Below are positions 48,517 to 57,559 of a stretch of DNA of 64,000 nt, in pieces. This stretch comes from Ewingella sp. CoE-038-23 (GTDB lineage Bacteria; Pseudomonadota; Gammaproteobacteria; Enterobacterales; Enterobacteriaceae). Made by a program: the position numbers and the translations under genes. The notes under the pieces were generated by a model. The model worked only from the letters and a program-made list of their open reading frames with translations, searched no databases and was not told the origin of the DNA. The stretch is from the NCBI RefSeq assembly GCF_040419245.1, contig NZ_JAZHOH010000001.1, positions 2,790,001 to 2,854,000 on the forward strand, written 5' to 3'. Every line of letters starts with the position of its first letter. The first letter of the stretch is position 1.

Positions 48517-49947
48517 ATGTCAGACAAACCAATACAACCTACTTTCTACTTTCATGACTATGAAACCTTCGGTAAGAATCCGGCGCTGGACCGCCCTGCG
48601 CAGTTCGCCGGTGTGCGTACCGATGAGGATTTCAACATCATTGAAGAGCCGCTCGTGATTTACTGCCGCCCGTCTGATGACTATTTGCCTGAGCCTGAAG
48701 CCGTGATGATAACCGGCATTACGCCGCAATTGGCGCTGGAGAAAGGGTTGAGCGAGGCAGAGTTCAGCGCGCAGATCCACCAAGCCTTTAGCGTGCCGGG
48801 CACCTGCATTGTGGGCTATAACAACATCCGTTTTGATGATGAAGTCAGCCGCAACATCTTCTACCGTAACTTCTACGACCCTTATGCCTACAGCTGGCAA
48901 TATGGCAATTCTCGCTGGGATCTGCTCGACGTGATGCGCGCCTGCTACGCCCTGCGCCCGGATGGCATCAACTGGCCGGAAAACGACGACGGTTTCCCGA
49001 GTTTCCGCCTTGAACATTTGACTAAAGCTAACGGCATTGAGCATGAAAATGCCCACGACGCGATGGCTGACGTTTACGCCACCATTGCCATGGCTAAGTT
49101 AGTGAAACAGGCCCAGCCGCGCCTGTTCGCTTTCCTGCTTGAGCATCGTAATAAGCATAAAATCAATGCGTTAATCGATATTCCGGCCATGACGCCGTTG
49201 GTTCACGTTTCCGGCATGTTCGGCGCGGCCCGTGGCAACACGGCGTGGATTGCGCCGCTAGCGTGGCATCCGGAGAATAAAAACGCGGTGATTGTCTGTG
49301 ATTTGGGTGGCGATATGACCCCACTTCTCGAGCTGGACGCCGATGCAATGCGCGAACGGCTATACACCCGCCGCGAAGCCCTCGAGCCGGGCCAATCGCC
49401 GCTGCCGATCAAGCTATTGCACATTAATAAGTGCCCAGTAGTAGCTCCAGCTAAAACGCTATTGCCCGAAAATGCTGAGCGTTTGGGCATTGATCGCGAG
49501 CGTTGCCTGCAAAATCTGCAACTTTTGCGCCAGAACACCCAAGTCCGCGAAAAAGTGGTGGCCTTGTTCGCCGAAGCCGAGCCGTTTAAAGGCTCCGACG
49601 ACGTCGATGCCCGCCTGTACGACGGTTTCTTCAGCGACGCCGACCGCGCCGCGATGCGCATTATTCTGGAAACCAAACCGGAAAATCTGCCAGCCCTAGA
49701 TTTAACTTTTAACGATTCACGCATCGAAACGCTGCTATTTCGCTATCGCGCCCGCAATTTCCCCACCACCCTCACCGACGCCGAGCAGCGCCGCTGGCGT
49801 GAGCATCGTCAGGAAAAACTCAACGCCGAACGCGTGCAAGATTACGTGTTGCAGTTAGAGTCGCTGTACAACTTGTACGAGGATGATGCCGAGAAAACCG
49901 CCCTGCTGAAGGCGCTGTTTGATTATGGGAAGGGGTTGGTGGCGTAA
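48517..49947 (+). CDS. sbcB: Exonuclease I (SbcB), restored as a phage-host hybrid
   Basis: 476 aa, full length. DnaQ-like exonuclease motifs: D14 and E16 (FHDYETFG), the Asn/Asp block GYNNIRFDDEVSRN, and HDAMADVYAT with the catalytic His/Asp; then SH3-like and C-terminal helical domains. It degrades single-stranded DNA 3' to 5' and binds SSB. The first ~13 codons (MSDKPIQPTFYFHD) come from the phage, one codon longer than the host version left at 958. The enzyme should be active, but expression now depends on phage DNA. Confidence 0.95.
   Translation: MSDKPIQPTFYFHDYETFGKNPALDRPAQFAGVRTDEDFNIIEEPLVIYCRPSDDYLPEPEAVMITGITPQLALEKGLSEAEFSAQIHQAFSVPGTCIVGYNNIRFDDEVSRNIFYRNFYDPYAYSWQYGNSRWDLLDVMRACYALRPDGINWPENDDGFPSFRLEHLTKANGIEHENAHDAMADVYATIAMAKLVKQAQPRLFAFLLEHRNKHKINALIDIPAMTPLVHVSGMFGAARGNTAWIAPLAWHPENKNAVIVCDLGGDMTPLLELDADAMRERLYTRREALEPGQSPLPIKLLHINKCPVVAPAKTLLPENAERLGIDRERCLQNLQLLRQNTQVREKVVALFAEAEPFKGSDDVDARLYDGFFSDADRAAMRIILETKPENLPALDLTFNDSRIETLLFRYRARNFPTTLTDAEQRRWREHRQEKLNAERVQDYVLQLESLYNLYEDDAEKTALLKALFDYGKGLVA
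48550..48557. other. attR core
   Basis: TTTCATGA identical to 988-995, at the junction of the phage-derived start and the host body of sbcB. Confidence 0.75.
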
Positions 49948-49969
49948 CGGTAGGGTTACGCTTTCAACG

Positions 49970-50010
49970 TCAACTTCAACTTCAACTTCAACTTCAACTT
50001 CAACTTCAAA
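49970..50010. repeat. Tandem TCAACT hexamer array, 6 units
   Basis: Six perfect copies of TCAACT plus a partial unit, 22 bases after the sbcB stop and just before the large inverted repeat. The matching array at 55107 has three units. Confidence 0.9.
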
Positions 50011-50013
50011 ACC

Positions 50014-50540
50014 GTGGGCTCGCCGCCCACACTGGCCCAAAGGGTTTTAAACGAAACCCTTTGGAATCCTGCGTTTTTTTGCTGCTGAAAGATCGAGGCT
50101 GCGCAGGGTTGGAATGGACGTGTTTCAGCGGCCACGGTGATCGTCGCGAAGTGCCGCCGCTTAGGCGGTCCCCTCAGTTCGGGCTTCGAGCCTTTGGTCT
50201 CGAACCACTCCCTCGGCGTCACTTCTGAACGCGACCTACTGGCACTTACTCCGAGCCGTTTCATTCACATAAAATCTGAAAATTACTGAAAAGGCACGAT
50301 TGAAATGCCTCAAAACCGCAGTCAAAAATGGCGCTGAGCGAGAGGTTCGAGACCTATGGCTCGAATCCCGTGGCGAAGGCACCGCCTAAGCGGCGACATT
50401 CTTTATTGATAGGGAGGGCGGTGGATAACGGAAGTCCCTGAAACACGTCCGCCTCACGAGCGAAGCGCGCAGTAAAGAGCCGGGGAGTCTTGAGGGGCGC
50501 GGCGATAGGCGCCCCTTAAGGCCGGTGTGGCGGCAGCACA
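50014..50540 (+). repeat. Large non-coding repeat element, copy 1
   Basis: About 527 bases that recur nearly identically in inverted orientation at 55166-55680. Internally it contains a long imperfect palindrome centred near 50275: 13-bp arms GGACGTGTTTCAG (50116) and its complement (50438-50450), perfect 15-bp arms (50155-50169 with 50381-50395), and 22-bp arms with two mismatches (50185-50206 with 50344-50365). Flanking hairpins include GTGGGC/GCCCAC and AAAGGG/CCCTTT. No transposase. ORFs here (for example 49956-50264 minus) are products of the repeat, not genes. Confidence 0.88.
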
Positions 50541-50622
50541 CGACCTTGACCTTAAAAAACAGTTTGCGTGACAACGCAAAGTTTTGACCTTAAAAGAAAG
50601 TTTCCTGCCCTTTCCAAAGGGC

Positions 50623-50646
50623 AAAAAAAAGGACCCTTGCGGGTCC
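50623..50646 (-). terminator. puuP terminator
   Basis: GGGACCC/GGGTCC-type stem (GGACCC at 50631, GGGTCC at 50641, 4-base loop), T8 on the minus strand, next to the puuP stop. A second hairpin TGCCCTTT/AAAGGGCA follows. Confidence 0.88.
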
Positions 50647-50655
50647 CTTTTAAAC

Positions 50656-52035
50656 TTATGCTTCTGGAGCGATTTCGCCACTCATCTGCGGTGGCTGCTG
50701 GCGGAAGAAATTGGTGATAAAGGCTAAATAACCTAAACCAATTGCGCCCCAAACCAGACCCAGCGTCATTGAGCTGGCTTCAAGGTTCAACCACAGCGCG
50801 CCGACGGTCAGGGCACCAATCACAGGCAGAATCAGATAATGCAGGTGATCTTTGAAGGTCTTGTTCTTCTGCTCACGAATGTAGAACTGCGAAATAACCG
50901 ACAAGTTCACAAAGGTGAAGGCCACCAGCGCCCCGAAGTTGATCAACGCCGTTGCAGTCACCAGGTCAAAGGTTACAGCGGACATTGCCACTACGCCGAC
51001 CAACATCACGTTGAAGGTCGGGGTACGCCATTTTGGATGCACGTAGCCGAACAGTTTTTCCGGGAATACGCCATCACGGCCCATCACGTACAGCAGACGT
51101 GAAACACCTGCGTGTGCCGCCATGCCTGACGCCAATACCGTCACGCAGCTAAAGCACAGAATCACTGACTGGAAGAACTTGCCTGCCACATACAGCATGA
51201 TTTCAGGCTGTGATGCGTCCGGATCGTGGAAACGCGAGATATCCGGGAAGTACAATTGCAGGAAGTAAGACACCACGACGAAGATAATGCCGCCAATCAG
51301 CGCAGTCAGGAAAATCGCTTTCGGAATAACTTTACCGGCGTTCGGCGTCTCTTCAGACAGGGAACTGATGCCGTCAAAGCCCAAGAACGAGAAGCACAGA
51401 ATCGTTGCCCCGGTGATCATCGGCACCACGTGTGCGTTCTCACTGAAGAAAGGTTTCGTACTTGCCAGCGTCCCTGCGCCCTCACCCATGTAAACGCCAC
51501 GGATAAGCAGACCCATGAACACCACCATAATGGCGACCTGAACCACAACGATGATGCTGTTGAGGTTAGCAACGACCTTGATGCCACGCAGGTTAAAGGC
51601 CGTCATCATCGCCACCAGCGCGGTCACGAAAATCCACGACGGTACGCCCGGGAAGATAGCTTCCAGGTAAATTTTCGCCAACAGGATGTTGATCATCGGC
51701 ATGAACAGGTAGTCCAGCAGGGATGACCAACCAACCATAAAGCCGACGTGCGGGCTGATGGCTTTCTGTGCGTAAGTATATGCAGAACCCGCAGACGGGA
51801 AGCGGCGAACCAGCTTGCCGTAACTTACCGCAGTAAAGAGTACCGCGATCAGCGCGAAGATATACGCCGTTGCCACGTGGCCGTCAGTCAGACCGGACAC
51901 AATGCCAAAGGTATCGAAAATGGTCATGGGTTGCAGATAGGCCAAACCCATCATCACAACCTGAACCAAAGTCAGGGTTTTACGCAGCTGTACGCGATTG
52001 GTTGCCGGAGCGGCAGAAGAGACATTAGCAGACAT
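50656..52035 (-). CDS. puuP: Putrescine importer PuuP
   Basis: 459 aa amino acid-polyamine-organocation permease with about 12 membrane spans. Blocks such as [60 protein letters not shown] and [16 protein letters not shown] are almost the same as in E. coli PuuP. It brings putrescine in by proton symport for the Puu pathway. Here it follows puuA on the same strand with a terminator and ~320 bases between, so it likely also has its own promoter. Confidence 0.93.
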   Translation of the reverse strand: MSANVSSAAPATNRVQLRKTLTLVQVVMMGLAYLQPMTIFDTFGIVSGLTDGHVATAYIFALIAVLFTAVSYGKLVRRFPSAGSAYTYAQKAISPHVGFMVGWSSLLDYLFMPMINILLAKIYLEAIFPGVPSWIFVTALVAMMTAFNLRGIKVVANLNSIIVVVQVAIMVVFMGLLIRGVYMGEGAGTLASTKPFFSENAHVVPMITGATILCFSFLGFDGISSLSEETPNAGKVIPKAIFLTALIGGIIFVVVSYFLQLYFPDISRFHDPDASQPEIMLYVAGKFFQSVILCFSCVTVLASGMAAHAGVSRLLYVMGRDGVFPEKLFGYVHPKWRTPTFNVMLVGVVAMSAVTFDLVTATALINFGALVAFTFVNLSVISQFYIREQKNKTFKDHLHYLILPVIGALTVGALWLNLEASSMTLGLVWGAIGLGYLAFITNFFRQQPPQMSGEIAPEA

Positions 52036-52360
52036 GGCTCAGCCCTCCCTGATTTGCATGCATAGGACGTGTAAACGTCTCCGTGCGCAAAGTACAGGGA
52101 AAACTTCGTGTTGAATAACCAGAGAACGGAGGATTGAGCTTCACATCGTTGTGCACGCAAGTGAAGGCTGAGCGTTGTTGGCCGCAGCTGACAAAGAGAC
52201 CGGCGGGTACCGGTACTGGTTTAAAGTATTGCCCCATCATGCATTTCCTCATAGTGGCGACCGTTTATTGATTTGGGGTCGCACACGAACCTGGTTATCT
52301 ATCCGGATCTGGGTCCGGCCTCTGTTGAATTTAGTTTGTGTAACTCACAATGCAAAAAAA
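52036..52360 (-). other. Intergenic region upstream of puuP
   Basis: No gene. An inverted repeat GACGT/ACGTC (52066-52079) lies 30 bases before the puuP ATG and could be an operator or leader hairpin. No promoter hexamers stand out. Confidence 0.4.
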
Positions 52361-52387
52361 ATAACCGGCGCCTTTAAGCGTCGGTTA
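52361..52387 (-). terminator. puuA terminator
   Basis: Stem ATAACCG-A-CGC/GCG-C-CGGTTAT with one mismatch, 6-base loop, T8 on the minus strand, about 130 bases after the puuA stop. Confidence 0.78.
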
Positions 52388-52519
52388 TTCTGCATGTGGC
52401 GTATTTTGCACTAAATCGAGGGCCGATGACAAGATTTTGAAGCCCTCAAATGCAATTTCTTTCTATGCCTTGAGTCTGGTCAATAAATAAACGATAGGGG
52501 TTCCAGCCTCATCAGCACC

Positions 52520-53953
52520 TTAGGCATTGCGCAGCATCCAATCAATTTCTGTTTCAGTCACTCGACGCTCGAACTGTAACAGTTCATCAGATTTACACGC
52601 GTGATAGACCTGCGAGAAACGCTCCCCAAGATATTTCTTCAGCGCGCCCTGCTCGTCAAAGGCTGCCAAGGCATCACTCTGACGAATAGGTAACGGAATA
52701 CCTTCCTGCTCCAGACCATTACCCGTGACGGGTTCCGGCAGAGGCAGTTCATTGTCAAAGCCGTGCAACATCCCGGCAAGCACGGTTGCCACCACTAAAT
52801 ATGGATTGGCATCGGCACCGGCAACGCGATACTCCACGCGGTGGTCAACAGCACCGCTACACGGCACGCGCAGCGCCACGGTACGGTTGTTATGCCCCCA
52901 CGACGCCTGCGTTGGCACATACATGCCGGGCTGGAATCGGCGGAAAGCATTGACGTTCGGCGCTAAAATCGCCATCGACGCAGGCATCAGCTCAATCAAA
53001 CCAGCCAACGCGCGTTTCATCAGCGCCGAGTCTTCCGACTCCGTGCCAGCAAACAGGTTCTTGCCGTTATCATCCAGCACGCTGATATGAATATGCATAC
53101 CGCTACCGGCGTAATCATCGTAAGGTTTCGCCATGAAGGTGGCTTCCATACCATGATTTTCGGCCACCAGACGCACTAAACGCTTGAGCGCCAGCGCGTG
53201 GTCACAGGCCCGCAGGATGTTGTCGCTGTGGTGCAAGTTGATTTCGAACTGGCCGGGAGATGACTCCGCCACCGCGCCATCGGCGGGCAGACCTTGCATT
53301 AGAGCAAGGCGATCAATATCGTTGAGAACGTCGGCGAAATGGTCGAGATTATCTACCGAATAGACCTGAGTATGAATACTTCGCTCAGTGGTCCCCGGGT
53401 TACAAGGCGGCTGAATAAACCCTTCCGCATCTCGCTGCTTATCGAGCAGATAGAACTCCAACTCTACCGCTACCACCGGGAATAATCCTCGCTGGCGCAA
53501 TGTTTGCCATAGGTGATTCAGCACATTGCGGGGTTCAACGTCAAAGGGAGTGCCATCTTCGTCAAGCATGGTCAGCAACAGCTGAGCAATATGCTCTGGG
53601 TCCGAAGCGGAGGGGGTTAATGTTCCGGGGATAGGGAGACAAATGCGATCCGGCTCGCCTAGCTCTTGGCCAAGGCCCGCCTCTTCCACCACGTTGCCAA
53701 GAATATCCATAGCAAACACGGAGGCAGGGAAGTAACAGCCTTTTTCGACTTTAAGCAGAGTAGAGACGGGAATGCGTTTTCCGCGGAAGGTACCATTTAA
53801 ATCGGTAAGAAGAACATCGACATGCAGAGTAAGTGGGTGACGTTCCAGGTATTGGTTAACTTCATCCTGGAACGCGCTGCTTCGCTTTTCTTCGCCGTGT
53901 GCTGCGAAGTCTTCAACTTCGGAACTATTCGATTCAAGAATTAAGGTTTGCAT
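52520..53953 (-). CDS. puuA: Gamma-glutamylputrescine synthetase PuuA
   Basis: 477 aa glutamine-synthetase fold. Beta-grasp N-terminal part (~35-130) and catalytic domain with VELEFYLLDKQ, SSPGQFEINLHH, GSGMHIHISV, NRTVALRVPC and HRVEYRVAGADANPYLV. It ligates putrescine to glutamate with ATP, the first step of the Puu pathway. ATG at 53953 behind GGTGG. A GCCTCAA/TTGAGGC inverted repeat lies in the leader. Confidence 0.92.
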   Translation of the reverse strand: MQTLILESNSSEVEDFAAHGEEKRSSAFQDEVNQYLERHPLTLHVDVLLTDLNGTFRGKRIPVSTLLKVEKGCYFPASVFAMDILGNVVEEAGLGQELGEPDRICLPIPGTLTPSASDPEHIAQLLLTMLDEDGTPFDVEPRNVLNHLWQTLRQRGLFPVVAVELEFYLLDKQRDAEGFIQPPCNPGTTERSIHTQVYSVDNLDHFADVLNDIDRLALMQGLPADGAVAESSPGQFEINLHHSDNILRACDHALALKRLVRLVAENHGMEATFMAKPYDDYAGSGMHIHISVLDDNGKNLFAGTESEDSALMKRALAGLIELMPASMAILAPNVNAFRRFQPGMYVPTQASWGHNNRTVALRVPCSGAVDHRVEYRVAGADANPYLVVATVLAGMLHGFDNELPLPEPVTGNGLEQEGIPLPIRQSDALAAFDEQGALKKYLGERFSQVYHACKSDELLQFERRVTETEIDWMLRNA

Positions 53954-53969
53954 AAAATTTCCACCGTTT

Positions 53970-53997
53970 GCCTCAAGTTTGAGGCGGATATTGAGGC
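53970..53997. promoter_or_regulatory. Candidate operator in the puuA leader
   Basis: GCCTCAAGTTTGAGGC (7-bp arms, 2-base centre) followed after five bases by a third half-site TTGAGGC. Suggests a dimeric regulator. It does not resemble the E. coli PuuR site as I recall it. Confidence 0.45.
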
Positions 53998-54136
53998 GAC
54001 CACGACACCACCATGATGCCCCGCCTTTACTACATCACTGCGAACTTCTTAATGCAACGGCACTCTCAGATCATATAAGGGGCACACCTCATTCCTCGAA
54101 GACATATTTGTCTCAATATTAACCCTAGACCCATCA

Positions 54137-54162
54137 GAATTGTTTTGCAACAGCAACAATTC
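54137..54162. promoter_or_regulatory. Inverted repeat in the puuA-puuD divergent region
   Basis: GAATTGTT/AACAATTC, perfect 8-bp arms, 10-base spacer, roughly 130 bases from puuD and 180 from puuA. Position between divergent genes fits a shared operator. The rest of the 338-base gap is AT-rich with no gene. Confidence 0.45.
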
Positions 54163-54291
54163 CTTTACATATAGGTTTGAAAAAGCAACTCCCCGCTGCT
54201 AATTTTAATGGAATAACAGCCAAAAAATAGGCAACAAAACGCGATAAGGCGCGGATTTCTTTCCCTTTCGACCACTCAACGAGGCGGTAAA

Positions 54292-55077
54292 ATGAGCACC
54301 ATATTTTCCCAGGCACCAGCCAGAAAAGAAGAGAGCTACAGACCGATCATTGGGGTCGTCATGTGTGCCAATAGCATTGATGAGAACCCGGCACTGACCG
54401 TACACGAGAAGTATCTCGACGCGATTTTCAACGCCAACGCCATCCCCGTCTGTCTGCCACACGAATTGGCCTCACGGGAAGGCGCTATCGAGGAAGTGTT
54501 AGCACGTCTCGACGGCATTTTCCTCACCGGCAGCCCGAGCAATGTCGAGCCGCACTGGTATAACGAAGACGGTATCGAGGAGCTGGCCGATCCGGGGCGC
54601 GACAAGCTAAGTATTGCGCTGATCCGCGCGACCTTAGCCCAAGGCATCCCCCTGCTTGCCGCCTGCCGTGGTATGCAGGAGTTGGTGGTCGCCACCGGCG
54701 GCAGCCTGTATCGCAAAGTGCAGGAAGAGCCGGGCTATATGGATCACCGCGAGGACACCTCCCTCTCCCACGACGAGCAATTCGCGCTGGTTCACCCTGT
54801 TAACATCGAGCCGGGCGGCCTGCTGGCAGAGCTTCTGCCCGATTATCAGTCTTTTCAGGTGAACTCACTGCACGGCCAAGGCGCGAAGCGTCTGGGCGCA
54901 GAGCTCAGCGTCGAGGCCCGCGCACCGGACAATCTGGTGGAAGCCGTCAGCGTGCGTAGCCACCCCTTCGCCCTCGGCGTACAGTGGCACCCCGAGTGGC
55001 ACAGCTTGACCGACGCCGTGTCTCGTCAGCTGTTCGAATCCTTCGTCGCTGCATGTCGGAAGTATCATAGGGGGTAG
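54292..55077 (+). CDS. puuD: Gamma-glutamyl-GABA hydrolase PuuD
   Basis: 261 aa class-I glutamine amidotransferase-like hydrolase (C26). Nucleophile C125 in LLAACRGMQE, oxyanion/active-site strand GIFLTGSPSNVEP, and His-Pro-Glu in GVQWHPEWHS. It releases GABA from gamma-glutamyl-GABA, the last hydrolytic step of the Puu route. Divergent from puuA as in E. coli, but puuR, puuC and puuB do not follow; a repeat element does. Confidence 0.92.
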   Translation: MSTIFSQAPARKEESYRPIIGVVMCANSIDENPALTVHEKYLDAIFNANAIPVCLPHELASREGAIEEVLARLDGIFLTGSPSNVEPHWYNEDGIEELADPGRDKLSIALIRATLAQGIPLLAACRGMQELVVATGGSLYRKVQEEPGYMDHREDTSLSHDEQFALVHPVNIEPGGLLAELLPDYQSFQVNSLHGQGAKRLGAELSVEARAPDNLVEAVSVRSHPFALGVQWHPEWHSLTDAVSRQLFESFVAACRKYHRG

Positions 55078-55106
55078 AGATATCCCCGGGTTGGGCCCTG
55101 CTTAAG

Positions 55107-55130
55107 TCAACTTCAACTTCAACTTCAAAA
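55107..55130. repeat. Tandem TCAACT hexamer array, 3 units
   Basis: Three TCAACT units then TCAAAACCGTGGG, the same junction as the array at 49970, in the same orientation although the large element that follows is inverted. Confidence 0.85.
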
Positions 55131-55165
55131 CCGTGGGCGTCGGCCCACACCGTTTAAGGTCAAAA

Positions 55166-55680
55166 CTGTGCGCTGCCGCCACACCGGCCTTGAGGGGCGC
55201 CTATCGCCGCGCCCCTCAAGACTCCCCGGCTCTTTACTGCGCGCTCCGCTCGTTGGGCGGACGTGTTTCAGGGGCTTCAGTTCTCCACCGCAAAATGTCG
55301 CCGCTTAGGCGGTGCCTTCGCCACGGGATTCGAGCCATAGGTCTCGAACCTCTCGCTCAGCGCCATTTTTGACTGCGGTTTTGAGGCATTTCAACCGTAC
55401 CTTTTCAGTAAATTTCAGATTTTTTGTGAATGAAACGGCTCGAAGTAAGTGCCAGTAGGTCGCGTTCAGAAGTGACGCCGAGGGAGTGGTTCGAGACCAA
55501 AGGCTCGAAGCCCGAACTGAGGGAACCGCCTAAGCGGCGGCACTTCGCGACGAACACAGTGGCCGCTGAAACACGTCCATTCCAACCCTGCGCAGCCTCG
55601 ATCTTTCAGCAGCAAAAAAACGCAGGATTCCAAAGGGTTTCGTTTAAAACCCTTTGGGCCAGTGTGGGCGGCGAGCCCAC
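55166..55680 (-). repeat. Large non-coding repeat element, copy 2 (inverted)
   Basis: Reverse complement of 50014-50540, near-identical apart from scattered substitutions and one short stretch where the copies differ (near 50396-50437 in copy 1). Carries the same nested palindrome. The 381-base plus ORF at 55430 lies across it and is not regarded as a gene. Confidence 0.88.
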
Positions 55681-55822
55681 GACCTTGACCTTAAGAGCGG
55701 GTTTGGGCAGCCAGCCCCAAAGCCCCCCAATATGGCTAAATGTTCAATACATTCCTATTGCCACTTTCTCGCTATTGATAGCTAAATTCCTTCGTTTATA
55801 TCCATTTTAAAAAGGTTTGTTA

Positions 55823-55844
55823 TAGAACCACTACTTTAGTTCTA
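55823..55844 (+). promoter_or_regulatory. Inverted repeat before the ABC operon
   Basis: TAGAAC/GTTCTA, 6-bp arms, 10-base spacer, about 60 bases before the binding-protein start. Possible operator. The ribosome site AAAAGGG is clear; promoter hexamers are not. Confidence 0.4.
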
Positions 55845-55902
55845 AAGCCGTCACGGCGGACTTTGGTGGTGCTCACTTACCAATAATAAAAAGGGTATAT
55901 CC

Positions 55903-57543
55903 ATGCAAAATATTCGCCGTTTGAACGCGGTTTCCCGCGCTCTGGCTTTAGGGCTTTTATTAACTACCACCAGCGCGGCTATGGCCGCTGACGGAACGCC
56001 AGTTCAGGGCGGAACCCTGATTTATCTTGAACAGCAGGCTCACACCAACTTATATCCACCGGCGGGCGGCTTCTATCCGAACGGCGGTATTCTTAACCAA
56101 ATTACCGATAAGCTGACTTACCAGAATCCGGAAACGCTGGCGATTGAGCCGTGGATCGCCGAGTCATGGTCTTTCAATGCGGATAAAACCGAGTACACCT
56201 TTAAAATTCGTCCGGGCGTCACCTTCTCTGACGGCACGCCGCTGGATGCCAACGCCGTGGCGAAGAACTTCGACACTTACGGCTTAGGCAATAAAGAGCA
56301 TCACCTGCCGGTGTCCGAAGTGATCAACAACTATGACCATAGCGAAGTGGTTGACCCACTGACGGTGAAATTCTTCTTCAAGAAATCCTCGCCGGGCTTC
56401 CTGCAAGGTACCGCCACCATTGGCTCCGGCTTAGTGTCGCTGAGCACGTTAAACCGCGATTTCGACTCGCTGGGCGATGCCACCCACATCATCGGCTCTG
56501 GCCCCTTTGTGGTCAGCAAAGAGACGCTGGGGCGCGAAGTCGATTTAACTGCGCGTAAAGACTACAACTGGGGGCCGAAAAACCTCAAACAGCAGGGCCG
56601 CGCTAACCTTGATGGCATCAAAGTGATTGTCACTAATGAAGACAGCGTGCGCATTGGCGCGCTGCTGGCGGGTCAGGCTGATTTTATTCGTCAGGTACAA
56701 GCTTATGACGAGAAACAGGCCAAAGACCAAAACTTCCCGATTTACGCTGCTCCGACTAAAGGCGTCAACGACGGCATCGCCTTCCGCCCTGATAACGCCT
56801 TGGTTTCTGACCTGCGCGTGCGTCAGGCGCTGCTGCACGCCACCAACTCTAAACAAGTGGTCGACACCCTGTTCTCCCCTAACTATCCGCAAGCCACTTC
56901 GGTGGTGGCCAAAACCGCCGCGGGTTATGTGGATTTGAGCAACAAACTGACCTATGACCCGGCGCAGGCCAAAAAGCTGTTAGACGAAGCAGGCTGGAAA
57001 GCCGGCCCGAACGGCGTTCGCCAGAAAGAGGGCAAAACTCTCGCGCTGACCGTGTATGAATCCCTGCCGCAGCCGCAGAACAAAGAGGTGCTGCAGCTGG
57101 TTTCCCAGCAGTGGGGTCAGGTCGGCGTGAAGCTGAATATCTTGGCGGGTGACGCCGGTAGCCGCGTGGCGGACAACCTCGACCCAGAGAAAACTGCCGC
57201 CTACGTGGTGGAAGTGGGTCGCGCCGATCCGGACGTGATTAAAAGCGCCTTCTACCCGACCAACCGCGACGTGCTGCTGCAAAAAGGCGGTTCAAGCAGC
57301 AAGGTGAAAAGCTTCCGTGATGACAAACTCAACGACCTGTTGATTGCCGTTTCTGCCGAAGTGGACCCGAAAAAGCGTCTGGCGCTGACCGGCGACGTGC
57401 AGAACTACCTGTTGGATCAGGCCTACGTCATTCCAATTTTCGAAGAACCGCAGGTGTTTGCCGGTGCTCCCTACCTCAAAGGCGTGAACTTTGAAGCCGT
57501 GGGCCGCCCAAGCTTCTACGGCGCATGGTTGGAAAAGCATTAA
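55903..57543 (+). CDS. ABC transporter periplasmic binding protein (SBP family 5)
   Basis: 546 aa. Signal peptide MQNIRRLNAVSRALALGLLL... cut after AMA. Family-5 (DppA/NikA) features: PEGTL-like start GGTLIYLEQQAHTNLYPPAG, LAESWSF-type WIAESWSFNADKTEYTFKIR and GVTFSDGTPLDANAV. I believe it belongs to the KPN_01854 group, whose genes sit beside luciferase-like monooxygenases and CMD proteins, as here. Substrate unknown, probably not a peptide. First gene of a seven-gene operon. Confidence 0.88.
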   Translation: MQNIRRLNAVSRALALGLLLTTTSAAMAADGTPVQGGTLIYLEQQAHTNLYPPAGGFYPNGGILNQITDKLTYQNPETLAIEPWIAESWSFNADKTEYTFKIRPGVTFSDGTPLDANAVAKNFDTYGLGNKEHHLPVSEVINNYDHSEVVDPLTVKFFFKKSSPGFLQGTATIGSGLVSLSTLNRDFDSLGDATHIIGSGPFVVSKETLGREVDLTARKDYNWGPKNLKQQGRANLDGIKVIVTNEDSVRIGALLAGQADFIRQVQAYDEKQAKDQNFPIYAAPTKGVNDGIAFRPDNALVSDLRVRQALLHATNSKQVVDTLFSPNYPQATSVVAKTAAGYVDLSNKLTYDPAQAKKLLDEAGWKAGPNGVRQKEGKTLALTVYESLPQPQNKEVLQLVSQQWGQVGVKLNILAGDAGSRVADNLDPEKTAAYVVEVGRADPDVIKSAFYPTNRDVLLQKGGSSSKVKSFRDDKLNDLLIAVSAEVDPKKRLALTGDVQNYLLDQAYVIPIFEEPQVFAGAPYLKGVNFEAVGRPSFYGAWLEKH

Positions 57544-57559
57544 CAGGCAGGAGTAGACA

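Larger units (their letters stand above)
988..48557. mobile_element. Lambda-like temperate siphophage prophage integrated in sbcB
   Basis: Bounded by the two attachment cores and containing all expected modules: integrase, excisionase, CI/Cro switch, N and Q antiterminators, replication, recombination, lysis, packaging, head and long non-contractile tail with lambda M/L/K/I/J homologues. No transposase or large deletion is visible, so it may be inducible. The one suspicious spot is around 12.6-13.2 kb, where a tail-chaperone extension seems replaced by an opposite-strand gene. Shiga-toxin phages of E. coli are known to use sbcB as an integration site; no toxin gene is present here. Confidence 0.9.

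Noticed and set aside
49970..50010. CRISPR-like repeat array
   Set aside because: Six-base tandem units without spacers and no cas genes; a simple sequence repeat.
49956..50264. Conserved-looking 102-aa ORF with an LKLKLK tail (minus strand)
   Set aside because: It lies on the repeat element, and the tail is only the TCAACT array read as protein; the other copy gives a similar but differently ending ORF (55430-55810).
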